DNA of 64,000 nucleotides from Labilithrix sp. Its GTDB lineage: Bacteria; Myxococcota_A; Polyangia; Polyangiales; Polyangiaceae. The position numbers and the translations under genes are program-made. Positions 33,320 through 42,812 of the stretch are shown here, piece by piece; position 1 is the stretch's first letter, and each line of letters opens with the position of its first letter. The notes under the pieces were generated by a model. That model saw only the letters and a program-made list of their open reading frames with translations. It did not search any database and was not told the origin of the DNA. The stretch spans positions 248,001-312,000 of the forward strand of contig JAHBWE010000008.1 of NCBI GenBank assembly GCA_019637155.1. Direction: 5' to 3'.

Positions 33320-34723
33320 ATGAGCACGGCTCTGCACGGCGCCGCGGTGAACGGAGACGTCGAGCTCGTCCGGAGGCTCCTCGCCGAGGGCGCCGACCCG
33401 AACGCGCGCGACGCGACCGAGCGGACGCCGCTCCACGTCGTCCACCTCGCACGGAACGACGAGCGCGCGCTCGAGATCGCGAAGCTGCTCGTGGCCGCCG
33501 GCGCCGATCCGCGCGCGAAGGACGGGAACCGCCTCATGCCCAGCCAGCTCGGGTACGCGAGCGACGTCGCGACGTACCTGCGAAAGGAGGCCAGGAAGAA
33601 GCCCAAGGCGGGCGCGAAGGTGGCCGAGTCGCCGGCCCGCGCGTCGCTGAAGAGCGACGTCGAGCGCCGCATCGACGACGCGTGCCGCAAGCTCTCCCGC
33701 GTGTCGGCCACGCACGATCAGGTCCAGCGGCGCAACAACACCTTGCTCTCCTTTCACTCGGGCAGGCTCGAGTTTGCGCGCATCGAGCGCGAAGAGGACG
33801 CGCTCGAGGTGCGCGACGGCGAAGGGTGGCGCGCGATCCCGCTCGCGGAGGTGCAATCGATGACCGACGACGAGCTCGGGAAGCTCGTGGCCGAGAGCCT
33901 GACCGTCGCGCGCGCGCCGCGCGTGAAGGTCGTCACCGTCGTCAAGGTGCACCCCATCCTCAAGGGCGCGCTCGAGAAGGCGACCGCCGAGGAGCGACCG
34001 GAGGAGCCGCCGCACCTCGGCGGAGAGACGCCCGTGTGCCCGTCGCGCGAAGCGGCGCTCCTCACGGCGTGGATGGCGGAGCGCGCGGTCGAGGTCTCCA
34101 AGCCCGCCGACGCCGACGCCGCGCGCGAGCTCATCGCGATGGCGCGCGCGTCGATCGACACCCCCTCGCCCCGCGCGCGCACGGGTCACGGCGAGGAGGT
34201 CAACGCCGCGGCCGGCACCCCCGAACATCGCTACGGAGCGCTCGTCGCCGCGTCTCGCGACACGCGCGGAGACTCGCCCGCGCTCCAGATCGCGCGCCGC
34301 GCGACCGGCGCCGCCGCCACGCTCTTGAAGGGCAAACACGACGTCATGTGGGTCCACGCGAAGGCCGCCGCGGTTCGCATGTTGCCGATCCTGCGCGCGG
34401 CCGGCGCTTCGGTGACGGAGCTCTTGCGCGAGCTCGATCGCCGCATCCTCGTCGCCGAGATGGTCGCCGCCGCGGCGCGCCACGCGAAGACCGCCGCTCC
34501 GCTCGACGTGACGCGCGTGCTCTGGCGCGGCCCCAATCTGTTCCTCGGGCAGCTCGCCGACGGGCAGCACGCGCTCGTCGGCAGGCTCGGGAAATCGTGG
34601 ACGCTCCTCACCGGCACGCGCGACGAGATGCTCGCGTCGATCCCGGACTTCGCGTTCGAAGCCGCGACGCGCGCGGTCGCGGAGGGCTACAGCGGTCGCG
34701 CGCAGCGGGCGGCGACGGCGTAG
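33320..34723 (+). CDS. ankyrin-repeat protein with uncharacterised C-terminal region
   Basis: Residues 1-95 hold two clear ankyrin repeats and a partial third (TALHGAAVNGDVELVRRLLA then EGADPNARD; TPLHVVHLARN; KLLVAAGADPRAKDG). The remaining 370 residues are mostly helical, with a short beta segment (LEVRDGEGWRAIPLAEVQ), and match no family I recognise. There is no signal peptide, so it is probably cytoplasmic. The 3' end overlaps the convergent FGE-like gene by 37 bases. Confidence 0.8.
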   Translation: MSTALHGAAVNGDVELVRRLLAEGADPNARDATERTPLHVVHLARNDERALEIAKLLVAAGADPRAKDGNRLMPSQLGYASDVATYLRKEARKKPKAGAKVAESPARASLKSDVERRIDDACRKLSRVSATHDQVQRRNNTLLSFHSGRLEFARIEREEDALEVRDGEGWRAIPLAEVQSMTDDELGKLVAESLTVARAPRVKVVTVVKVHPILKGALEKATAEERPEEPPHLGGETPVCPSREAALLTAWMAERAVEVSKPADADAARELIAMARASIDTPSPRARTGHGEEVNAAAGTPEHRYGALVAASRDTRGDSPALQIARRATGAAATLLKGKHDVMWVHAKAAAVRMLPILRAAGASVTELLRELDRRILVAEMVAAAARHAKTAAPLDVTRVLWRGPNLFLGQLADGQHALVGRLGKSWTLLTGTRDEMLASIPDFAFEAATRAVAEGYSGRAQRAATA

Positions 34724-36003
34724 TGGCTCGTGTACTGCTGCCGGTTGATCAAGTTCCCGTACGCCTGGACGTTGTAGTACGCCTCCTGAAACGCGTACTG
34801 GCGGATCATGACGAAGCGCTGGTCGAACACCATCGTCTCGGCGACGCCGAGCAGGTCGGCGTGACCGAACGGCCCGGCGCCGAGCGGGAAGCGGCCCGGC
34901 GCGGGGACCTCGAAGCCGCGATCGCGCGATCGACCGTCGGCCGCGAGCGCGTCCGCCGGGAGCCCCGCCGGCGTGGGCGGGAACTGGTAGTTCTTGTTGT
35001 ACGAGGCGCGCTGGGCGATCTCCGCGTTGACGGCCGCGGTGTTGGTGCGCGGCGCGACGGGGTTGCCCCACGGGAAGAGACGCTCCGCCGCCGTCTCCTT
35101 GCCGCGCACCGCGAGCAGCCACTCCGCCGACGTCGGCAGGCGCCCGCCGTCGTACGCGCAGAAGGCGGCGAACATCGCCGCCGGCGTGCAGTTGAGCACC
35201 TTCACGTCGAGCTGCTCTTGCGTGTAGACGCGCGCGACGTCGCCGGCGAAGTTGCTCAGGTTCGCGGCCGAGTGCCAGTAGGTCGGCGCGCCCTGCCCGC
35301 CGACGTAGCAGCCGTTGGCCTGGCCCGCGGTCGTCCAGTACGCGCCCGGGTCGTGGCCCGTGCCGATCATCTGCACGAGCTCGGCCTCGCTCGAGGGCAG
35401 CGAGACGTTCCACGCCGCTTGCCAATTGGGCACGCGGTCGGGGTGCGCCGCCACCCACGCGCGCACGTTCGGGACGCCGCCGTTCTCGGCGCGCACCTCG
35501 TCGATGAACGCGCGCATGCGCCCCGCGGTGACGAGGTACTTGTCGACGCGGAAGTCGTGCTCGCCGGGGCGGATCGAGAGGCAGCAGTCCTCGTGCTTCG
35601 CCCCGTCTTGACCGACCTCACCCGCGCCGCACGTGTCCCCGCCGAAGTGCTGCTTGCAGCTCCGCGACGAGAGGCACACCTTCGACGGGCACGCGTCGCT
35701 CTTGCAATCGGTGTGCTTTTCGCACTTCTTGCCCACCTCGCACTTCGGCGCGTTCGCACCGCCGCAGTCGACGTCGGTCTCGTCGCCGTTCTTCACGCCG
35801 TCGGTGGGCGTCGGAGGGGCCTCCGGAGCGCAGTCGCCCTCCTTGCATTCCGGCTCTTCGGGCTTCTTCTCCGGCTCGATCGGCGAGGCGCGCCCTCCGT
35901 CGTCGGACGGCGGCGGGCTCGTGGCGCCGGGCTCCGCGTCGCTGCTCGAGCAAGCGGCGCACACCGCGACGATCGGGACGAAGGAGCGACCAGGGCGGAC
36001 CAT
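34687..36003 (-). CDS. lipoprotein with Cys-rich module and formylglycine-generating-enzyme-like domain
   Basis: The 438-residue protein begins MVRPGRSFVPIVAVCAAC, a lipobox with Cys 18. After a linker comes a Cys-rich module of the form NGDETDVDCGG...C..GKKCEKHTDC, common on secreted myxobacterial proteins. Residues 150-438 resemble the FGE-sulfatase (SUMF1) fold: DKYLVTAGRMRAFIDEV, GGRLPTSAEWLLAVRG and LFPWGN. The catalytic Cys pair of true FGE is not obvious, so it is more likely a non-catalytic or ligand-binding relative, like many bacterial FGE-fold lipoproteins. Confidence 0.82.
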   Translation of the reverse strand: MVRPGRSFVPIVAVCAACSSSDAEPGATSPPPSDDGGRASPIEPEKKPEEPECKEGDCAPEAPPTPTDGVKNGDETDVDCGGANAPKCEVGKKCEKHTDCKSDACPSKVCLSSRSCKQHFGGDTCGAGEVGQDGAKHEDCCLSIRPGEHDFRVDKYLVTAGRMRAFIDEVRAENGGVPNVRAWVAAHPDRVPNWQAAWNVSLPSSEAELVQMIGTGHDPGAYWTTAGQANGCYVGGQGAPTYWHSAANLSNFAGDVARVYTQEQLDVKVLNCTPAAMFAAFCAYDGGRLPTSAEWLLAVRGKETAAERLFPWGNPVAPRTNTAAVNAEIAQRASYNKNYQFPPTPAGLPADALAADGRSRDRGFEVPAPGRFPLGAGPFGHADLLGVAETMVFDQRFVMIRQYAFQEAYYNVQAYGNLINRQQYTSHYAVAARCARPL

Positions 36004-36085
36004 TTCCCGATGATACGGGCTCCGCATCCGATCATCGACGCCCTCGTGACAACCCGTGTAGCCTCGTCGCGCTGGGAGGTTCGAC

Positions 36086-37591
36086 ATGGCGGTCGAGGTG
36101 AGCGAGGATCTGATTCGCGCTGTCACGACGAAGGAGAAAGCCCTCTCGGACGGACGCACGCTCTCGAAGAAGGGAGCGTTCAAGAACGTCTTCAAGACCG
36201 AAGACGGGACGCTGCTCTGGGGCCAGTGCCAGGGGAGCGGGGCGAAGCCGTACGAGCTCTCGGTCGATCTCGGCGGGGACGCCCCTACCCTTCGCTGCAG
36301 CTGTCCGGTGAAGCCGCCGCCGTGCAAGCACACGCTCGGCTTCCTCGTTCACTTCCTCGAGCAAGCGCCGAAGTTCAAGGCCGCGGAGCCGCCGGCCGAC
36401 CTCGTCGAGAAGCGCGCGAAGAGCGCGGTGCGCGCGGAGAAGCGCGCCGAGGCGAGCGCGAAGCCGAAGGAGGCGAACGTCGCCGCGCAGAAGAAGAAGT
36501 CGGAGGCGCAGCGGAAGGCGATCGACGATCTGCTCGAGCCGCTCCTCCTCGACGCGGTGAAGAACGGCATCGGCGCGATCGACAAGAAGCGCGCGGCGAA
36601 GCTCATCGAGCAAGCGCGCCAGCTCAACGACGCCTACCTCCCCGGCGCGGCGGAGCGGCTCCGCCGGATCGCGGCCCTCGCCGCCCCCGAGAAGCACGAC
36701 GACGACGAGGACGTCTACTACCAGCTCCGCGAGCCGGGCGACGACCTGCCGGACGAAGAGCGCCATCGCTTGATGACGCGGCACGTGACGCGCCTCTGGG
36801 CGATGGTGCGGAAGGGCCGCAAGTACCTCGACGAGAAGCTCGACGAGGGCGAGTCGCAGGACGACGCCGACGCCGTCGTCGAGGAGCTCCTCGGCCGCGT
36901 GTGGAAGCTCGACGAGCTGAAGGCGAGCGGGCACGCGAAGCAGAAGCTCGAGCTCCTCGAGCTCGCCTACGAGCGCTACGACGACCACGTCCGCGACGAG
37001 CGGATCGAGCAGAGCTGGCTCCTCGATCTCGGAGACGGGACGATCTACGTCGACCGCACGTTCCGCCCGACGGACCGCATGGACAAGATGAAGGAGGGCG
37101 AGAGCTACGAGAAGCCGCTCCTCATCGCCGACGCCGCGATCTACCCGGGCTTCGTCAACAAGCGCATTCGCTGGGAGATCGGCGCGCGGAAGTCGCGCAA
37201 CGTGGAGGTCGCCGACTTCGACCGCATCCACGAGCGCGCGGTCACCCTCGACGCCGCGCTCCCGAAATTCAAGGAGCAGATCAAGAACCCGCTCGCGCCG
37301 GACGACGCGGTCTTCCTCCTCCGCGTGAAGGACGTCCGCAAGACGGCGCGCGGGCTCGCGCTCGTCGACGCGAAGGGCGCGAAGCTCTCGCTCGCCGACT
37401 CGGTGCTCGCGCGCTACCGCTCGCTCGGCAACCTCGAGATGGCGGCCGGCGCCGCGCAGGACGCGAGCGGCGCGCTGAAGCAGCCCGCCTCCATGCTCGT
37501 CCGGCTCTACGTCGGGCTCGCCGACGAGGCGATCCACGGCCAGCCGCTCGCGCTCATCGTCGGAACCAACCACGTCCGCGTCGGAATGTAG
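36086..37591 (+). CDS. SWIM zinc-finger protein, first gene of the MoxR-VWA operon
   Basis: The 501-residue protein carries a SWIM finger with ligands C71, C73, C80 and H82 (LRCSCPVKPPPCKHTLGF). SWIM fingers bind DNA or protein partners. An Ala/Lys/Glu-rich helical segment (about 100-150) and a large helical domain ending in NHVRVGM follow. There is no signal peptide. The next gene begins nine bases after the stop, and its AGGAGG ribosome site overlaps this stop codon, so the two are tightly coupled. Its role in the cluster is unknown; it may recognise the target. Confidence 0.88.
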   Translation: MAVEVSEDLIRAVTTKEKALSDGRTLSKKGAFKNVFKTEDGTLLWGQCQGSGAKPYELSVDLGGDAPTLRCSCPVKPPPCKHTLGFLVHFLEQAPKFKAAEPPADLVEKRAKSAVRAEKRAEASAKPKEANVAAQKKKSEAQRKAIDDLLEPLLLDAVKNGIGAIDKKRAAKLIEQARQLNDAYLPGAAERLRRIAALAAPEKHDDDEDVYYQLREPGDDLPDEERHRLMTRHVTRLWAMVRKGRKYLDEKLDEGESQDDADAVVEELLGRVWKLDELKASGHAKQKLELLELAYERYDDHVRDERIEQSWLLDLGDGTIYVDRTFRPTDRMDKMKEGESYEKPLLIADAAIYPGFVNKRIRWEIGARKSRNVEVADFDRIHERAVTLDAALPKFKEQIKNPLAPDDAVFLLRVKDVRKTARGLALVDAKGAKLSLADSVLARYRSLGNLEMAAGAAQDASGALKQPASMLVRLYVGLADEAIHGQPLALIVGTNHVRVGM

Positions 37592-37599
37592 GAGGTCGA

Positions 37600-39339
37600 A
37601 TGCCCCGCGAAACCATCCGCAAGCTCTCGGACTCCACCGATCGCCTCCTCGTCGCCGGCGCGCACCTCGCGCCCGGCAACGCTGACTTGATGCGCGACAA
37701 GGAAGCGCTCGGCAAGCTCATCGCCAAGCTCGGCGCGAAGTCGCCGCCCGTCTTCGCGCGCCTGAACGAGCAGATCGACGCCGTGCTCGACGCGAAGCCG
37801 AAGGACCAAGCGAGCGAGCTCATCTCGCTCATGACCTCGATCGCCTCCGTGCGCGCCGGCCTCGCCCAGCTCGCGCCGGTCCCGGCCGAAGACGCGCCGC
37901 TCACCGCGGTCCCCGAGGTGCAGACCCCGTGCAACGCGCGCGACCTCTACGCGCTCCACGACGCGCTCGTCATGACGGGGCAAGGCCGCATGGAGAAGGT
38001 CGACGGCGCGGTCGAGCGCGGCGACGTCGCCGACCTCCGGCTCGTCCACGCCGTGATCCAGTCGATGGGCGACAGCTACATCGGCGACAAGGTCTCGGAC
38101 CAGGTCGTGCCGAAGTTCGGGCGCGCCATCGTCGATCCGATCCGCGCGAAGCTCCGGTTCCCGGGGAAGAAGGTCGACGGACGAAGGCTCCGCGCCCTCG
38201 TCGCGGTCGAGCGTCATGGCGCGCAGCCGCTCGTGGAGCAAGCGGTCCGCGAAGGATCGCCCGAGATGCGCGAGGCCGCCCTCGACGCCATCGCCGATCA
38301 CATGCCCGGCGTCCCGGAGCTCGAGCCGATCGCGCTCTCGATCCTCGAGAAGGAGCGCGCGGGCGACGTTCGCCGCGCCGCCGTGCGCGCGCTCGGCGGG
38401 TACAGCTCCGACGCTTCGCTCGCGATGCTGTTCGGCGCGCTCGAGGACGAGCGCACGGTCCGCCAAGCCGCGGAGGCGCTCGGCAAGTCGAAGCACGCGA
38501 AGGTCGTCGACGGCCTCATCGAGCGCCTGCAGAAGGCAGCGGCGGACGCGACGGCCAGGGTCAAGAAGGCGGACAAGGCCGCGAGCTCGCGGCAGGCGAT
38601 GGCGACGAGCCAGGTGCTCGCGATCCTCGAGGCCCTCACGCGCCACGTCGACAAGCGGGTGCCGCCGATCGCGCGCGAGCTCCTCGAGGACTACCCCGCC
38701 GCGGCCGCGAGCTGTCTCATCGGCCAGGGCCGGCTCGAGGACCTGCGCCTCGTCGCCGACCTCCTCGAGGGCAAGGACGAGAGCCTCTTCCGCGTCGCCG
38801 CGCGCGCGGTGGCGAAGCTCCCTCCCGACGAGCGCTTCGATCGCTTCGTGAAGCTCCTCGAGGCGAAGGACCGCTCGAGCAAGATCGGCAAGTACCGCGT
38901 GAGTACGGTGTGGAGCTGCACCGACGAGGAGGACGAGCTCACGCCGCTCGGCGAGCGGTGGGTCAAGAAGCTGCTCGCGCTCGCGAAGGAGCCCGACGCG
39001 CCGAACGGCGTCCTCACCGCGCTCGGCCGCACGAAGGACCCTCGCGCGTACGCGCCACTCCTCGCGCGCCTCGAGAAGGATCGAGCGACGGAGGTCGTCA
39101 ACGACGCCATCCACGGCCTCGCCGCGCTCGGCGACAAGCGCGCGATCGATCCCATCCTCAAGAACGTCGGCACGAACGTGATGTACACCGTGCGCCGCGC
39201 GGTCCTCGAGCTCGCGGACGAGACCACCGTAGACAAGGTCCGCACCATCTACGCGGCGCTGAAGAAGCCGGAGGCCTACGAGAACTGGCCGATCCGCAGC
39301 ATGCTGCAGTACCTCGAACGGAAGTTCCCTGGACACTAG
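37600..39339 (+). CDS. HEAT-repeat protein of the MoxR-VWA operon
   Basis: The 579-residue protein consists of alpha-solenoid repeats typical of HEAT/PBS-lyase-like scaffolds (SPEMREAALDAIADHMPG, AGDVRRAAVRALGGYSSD, EVVNDAIHGLAALGDKRAI, YTVRRAVLELADE). No enzymatic motif is seen. It probably holds together other members of the operon or their substrate. ATG 37600 follows an excellent AGGAGG at 37590. The MoxR gene starts 11 bases after its stop. Confidence 0.87.
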   Translation: MPRETIRKLSDSTDRLLVAGAHLAPGNADLMRDKEALGKLIAKLGAKSPPVFARLNEQIDAVLDAKPKDQASELISLMTSIASVRAGLAQLAPVPAEDAPLTAVPEVQTPCNARDLYALHDALVMTGQGRMEKVDGAVERGDVADLRLVHAVIQSMGDSYIGDKVSDQVVPKFGRAIVDPIRAKLRFPGKKVDGRRLRALVAVERHGAQPLVEQAVREGSPEMREAALDAIADHMPGVPELEPIALSILEKERAGDVRRAAVRALGGYSSDASLAMLFGALEDERTVRQAAEALGKSKHAKVVDGLIERLQKAAADATARVKKADKAASSRQAMATSQVLAILEALTRHVDKRVPPIARELLEDYPAAAASCLIGQGRLEDLRLVADLLEGKDESLFRVAARAVAKLPPDERFDRFVKLLEAKDRSSKIGKYRVSTVWSCTDEEDELTPLGERWVKKLLALAKEPDAPNGVLTALGRTKDPRAYAPLLARLEKDRATEVVNDAIHGLAALGDKRAIDPILKNVGTNVMYTVRRAVLELADETTVDKVRTIYAALKKPEAYENWPIRSMLQYLERKFPGH

Positions 39340-39350
39340 AAAGAGCGGAC

Positions 39351-40505
39351 ATGGCGAAAGCGTCAGCAGCGACGAAGACATCGGAGGCGGCCCCGGACGT
39401 CCTGCGGCAGCAGGCGGAGCTCCTGTTCGCGGCGGAGCTCGCGGCGCTCGAGAAGAACGACAAAGGCGCGCGCCCCGAGGGCTGGCGCATGTCGCCGAAG
39501 GCGGTCGAGACGTACATCCTCGGCGGCGAGGTCGCGGGGACCAAGATCACGCCGAAGTACGTCGGCAACCAGCGCCTCGTCCAGATCGCGATCACGTCCC
39601 TCGCGACCGATCGCGCGCTCCTCCTCGTCGGCGAGCCCGGCACCGCGAAGTCGTGGCTCTCCGAGCACCTCACCGCGGCGATCAGCGGCGACAGCCTCCT
39701 CCTCGTGCAAGGCACCGCCGGCACGACGGAGGAGCAGATCCGCTACTCGTGGAACTACGCGCTCCTCCTCGCCGAAGGACCGACGCCGAAGGCGCTCGTG
39801 CCGAGCCCGGTCTACCGCGCGATGGAGAGCGGGAAGATCGTCCGCTTCGAGGAGGTCACGCGCTGCCCCGCCGAGGTGCAGGACGCCCTCATCACGATCC
39901 TCTCCGAGAAGGTCCTCACCGTCCCCGAGCTCGGGGTGCACGTGCACGCGCGCCGTGGTTTCAGCCTCATCGGCACGGCGAACACGCGCGACCGCGGCGT
40001 CAACGACATGTCCGCCGCGCTGAAGCGCCGCTTCAACATCGTCGTCCTCCCGGTGCCGGAGGACCTCGACACCGAGGTCTCGATCGTGATGAAGCGCGTC
40101 GCGGAGACGGGCTCGCAGCTCAAGCTCCCGGCGCCTCCTCCCGCCGAGGTCGCGGTGCGGCGCGTCGTGCAGATCTTCCAGGAGCTCCGGAAGGGGCAGA
40201 CCCTCGACGGCAAGCAGAAGATCAAGTCGCCCTCGAGCCTCCTCTCGACCGCCGAGTGCATCAGCCTCATCGGCTCCGGGATGGCGCTCGCCGGTCACTT
40301 CGGGAGCGGCAAGGTCGACGATCGCGACATCGCCGCCGGCGTCCACGCCGCGATCATGAAGGAGGACACGAAGGACCTCGCCCCGTGGACGGAGTACCTC
40401 GAGAACATCGTCAAGAAGCGCGGGAAGGAGTGGGAGCCGCTCTACACCGCCTGCCGCGAGCTCCTCGGGAGCAACGCGCCCGTCGCCGCCGCGAAGAAGA
40501 AGTAG
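39351..40505 (+). CDS. MoxR-family AAA+ ATPase
   Basis: The 384-residue ATPase has Walker A GEPGTAKS (94-101), a Walker B IVRFEE (163-168) with Glu in place of the usual Asp, sensor 1 GTANTRD (208-214) and arginine-finger region LKRRF (224-228). MoxR proteins use ATP to remodel or load a partner, normally with a VWA protein as adaptor; one is encoded two genes downstream. The stop TAG is followed at once by the ATG of the DUF5682 gene. Confidence 0.93.
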   Translation: MAKASAATKTSEAAPDVLRQQAELLFAAELAALEKNDKGARPEGWRMSPKAVETYILGGEVAGTKITPKYVGNQRLVQIAITSLATDRALLLVGEPGTAKSWLSEHLTAAISGDSLLLVQGTAGTTEEQIRYSWNYALLLAEGPTPKALVPSPVYRAMESGKIVRFEEVTRCPAEVQDALITILSEKVLTVPELGVHVHARRGFSLIGTANTRDRGVNDMSAALKRRFNIVVLPVPEDLDTEVSIVMKRVAETGSQLKLPAPPPAEVAVRRVVQIFQELRKGQTLDGKQKIKSPSSLLSTAECISLIGSGMALAGHFGSGKVDDRDIAAGVHAAIMKEDTKDLAPWTEYLENIVKKRGKEWEPLYTACRELLGSNAPVAAAKKK

Positions 40506-42800
40506 ATGGCCAAGGAGCTCGCTCCTGTCTTCGGCGTCCGCCACTTCTCGCCCGCGGCGGCGCGGCACGTGCTGCGGTTCCTCGACGAGCGAGACCCCGA
40601 CGTCGTGCTCATCGAGGGCCCCTCCGACGCGACCGACCAGCTCGTCCACCTCGTCCACAAGAAGACAGAGCCTCCCGTCGCGATCCTCGCGTTCACGAAG
40701 ACGCGGCCGGTGCGGTCGCTCGTCTACCCGCTCGCGGCGTACTGCGCGGAGTGGGTCGCGGCGCGCTGGGCGCTCGAGAAGAAGCGCACCGTGCGCTTCA
40801 TCGATCTGCCGGCGTCGATCTTCCTCGAGCTCCGCGACGACGAGGCGGTCGACCCCGAGGTCGAGGAGGCCACCGCCGACGCGCAGCCCGATCGCTCGCG
40901 CGCCTACCTCGACGATCCGTACGAGCTCATCGCGCACGTGACGGGCGAGCACGATCACGAGACGTGGTGGGAGCGCCAGTTCGAGCACACGCACGAGGTC
41001 GACGCCTACCGCAGCGCGATCTTCGAGTTCGGCAAGGGGCTCCGCGACGTGCGGAAGGACGCGCCGCGGCGGACGGAGGAGACGCTCCTCCGCGAGGCGT
41101 ACATGCGCCGCGAGATCCGCGACGCGACGGCGAAGGGGAAGAAGTCGGCCGTCGTCGTCTGCGGCGCGTACCACGCCCCGGTGCTGACGGACGATCTGCC
41201 CGCGACGACCGACGCCGAGCTCGCGAAGCTGAAGCGCGCCGACTGCGTCCTCACGCTCATGCCGTACAGCTACCTCCGGCTCTCGTCGCAGAGCGGCTAC
41301 GGCGCCGGCAACCACGCGCCCTCCTACTTCGAGACCGTCTTCGACGAGGCGCGCGCGGGGACCCCCGACCGCGTGCGCGCGCGCTACCTCGCCTCCGTCG
41401 CCGACGCGCTTCGAAAGAGCGGCCAGACGCGCTCCTCCGCCGACGTGATCGAGGCGCTCCGCCTCGCAGAAGGCCTCGCCGCGCTGAACGGCAGCGCGGT
41501 CCCCACGCTCCGCGACCTCCGCGACGCCGCGATCACGCTCCTCGGTCACGGCGATCCTCGCCCGGTCGAGGCCGCGCTCCGTGCGGTCGAGATCGGGACC
41601 ACGGTCGGCAGGCTCCCGCCCGGCGTGAGCCGCACCGCGCTCCAGGACGACTTCCACCAGCTCGTGAAGACGCTGAAGCTCGGCGCGTACATCGAGGACA
41701 AGGACCAGAAGCTCGAGCTCGATCTGCGCGAGGACCGCACGAAGAAGACGAAAGAAGCGGCGTTCCTCGATCGCGCGCGCTCGACGTTCCTCCATCGCCT
41801 CGCCGTCCTCGACGTCGGCTTCGCGAAGCCGCTCGCGCGCGAGCAACGCGGCACCTCGCGCGAGGTCTGGTCCGTGCGCTGGACGCCGCAGTGCGAGATC
41901 ACGCTCGCGGAGAAGTCCCTCCTCGCCGACAGCGTCGAGGCCGGCGCGGCCTACGCCCTCGCGCTCGAGCTCGAGGAGGCGAAGGACACCGGCGCCGCGA
42001 CCGGCACGCTCCTCCGCGCCGCGAGCTGCGAGCTCGCCGACGCGCTCTCGCTCGCGACGCGGAAGGTCCAGGAGCTCACCGTCGACGAGGCCGGCTTCCC
42101 GAGCGCGGCGGAGGCGATCGCGAACCTCTCCGACGTCGTGCGCTACGGCAACGTGCGCGACGTCGATCCGGCGCCGCTCCGCCCCGTCCTCGCGCAGCTC
42201 TACCTCCGCGCGACGCTCCTCCTCTTCGGCGCCTGTGTCTGCGCCGACGACGCGGCGAAGCTCGTACGACGCGGGATCGATCGCGTGCACGAGGTCGCGT
42301 TCCTCGGCGAGGACGACGTCGATCCCGCGCGCTGGATCGAGGAGGTGCGCCGCGTCGCGGAGAGCGACGACCGCCACGCGTTCCTCTCCGGCTACGCGAC
42401 CGGCCTCCTCATCGAGCGCGGCATCCTCGACGACGACGACATCGATCGCGAGGTCGCGCGCCGGCTCTCGCCCGGGACGCACGCCGACGTCGGCGTCGGC
42501 TGGTTCGAGGGGCTCGTGCAGCGAAACCGCGCCGCGCTCTTCATGCGGAAGTCGCTCTGGGCGAGCCTCTCCGCCTACGTCGACGCGCTCGACGACGACA
42601 CCTTCCGCCGCGCGCTCCTCTACCTCCGCCGCGCGTTCTCGACGTTCTCGCAGGGCGAGATCCGCCGCGTGGTCTCCGTCCTCGGCGAGGTCTGGAAGGG
42701 CGCCGGCGCGCCCGAGCTCGCCGCCCTTGTCGAGCGGCAGCTCGACGAACAGGAGATCGCCGACCTGCAAGGCGATCTCGCCGATCTGGACCTGCTCTGA
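40506..42800 (+). CDS. DUF5682 family protein, candidate TraB/Ere-like enzyme
   Basis: The 764-residue protein belongs to the family found with MoxR and VWA genes and named DUF5682; no function is established. I notice a GxxH motif near each end of its N-terminal domain (GVRH, 10-13; GAYH, 220-223), an EGP at 37-39 and a REAYMRREI stretch near 196-204. This arrangement resembles the catalytic pattern of the TraB/PrgY/TIKI and erythromycin-esterase-like folds, so a hydrolase is possible but unproven. The C-terminal 450 residues are helical. The start abuts the preceding stop and the VWA gene starts 13 bases later. Confidence 0.85.
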   Translation: MAKELAPVFGVRHFSPAAARHVLRFLDERDPDVVLIEGPSDATDQLVHLVHKKTEPPVAILAFTKTRPVRSLVYPLAAYCAEWVAARWALEKKRTVRFIDLPASIFLELRDDEAVDPEVEEATADAQPDRSRAYLDDPYELIAHVTGEHDHETWWERQFEHTHEVDAYRSAIFEFGKGLRDVRKDAPRRTEETLLREAYMRREIRDATAKGKKSAVVVCGAYHAPVLTDDLPATTDAELAKLKRADCVLTLMPYSYLRLSSQSGYGAGNHAPSYFETVFDEARAGTPDRVRARYLASVADALRKSGQTRSSADVIEALRLAEGLAALNGSAVPTLRDLRDAAITLLGHGDPRPVEAALRAVEIGTTVGRLPPGVSRTALQDDFHQLVKTLKLGAYIEDKDQKLELDLREDRTKKTKEAAFLDRARSTFLHRLAVLDVGFAKPLAREQRGTSREVWSVRWTPQCEITLAEKSLLADSVEAGAAYALALELEEAKDTGAATGTLLRAASCELADALSLATRKVQELTVDEAGFPSAAEAIANLSDVVRYGNVRDVDPAPLRPVLAQLYLRATLLLFGACVCADDAAKLVRRGIDRVHEVAFLGEDDVDPARWIEEVRRVAESDDRHAFLSGYATGLLIERGILDDDDIDREVARRLSPGTHADVGVGWFEGLVQRNRAALFMRKSLWASLSAYVDALDDDTFRRALLYLRRAFSTFSQGEIRRVVSVLGEVWKGAGAPELAALVERQLDEQEIADLQGDLADLDLL

Positions 42801-42812
42801 AGGAGGCGCCGA

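Noticed and set aside
33682..37599. Long plus-strand frame running from the ankyrin gene into the HEAT gene
   Set aside because: Only the part from 37600 has HEAT-repeat character and a ribosome site. The rest is out-of-frame reading of other genes.
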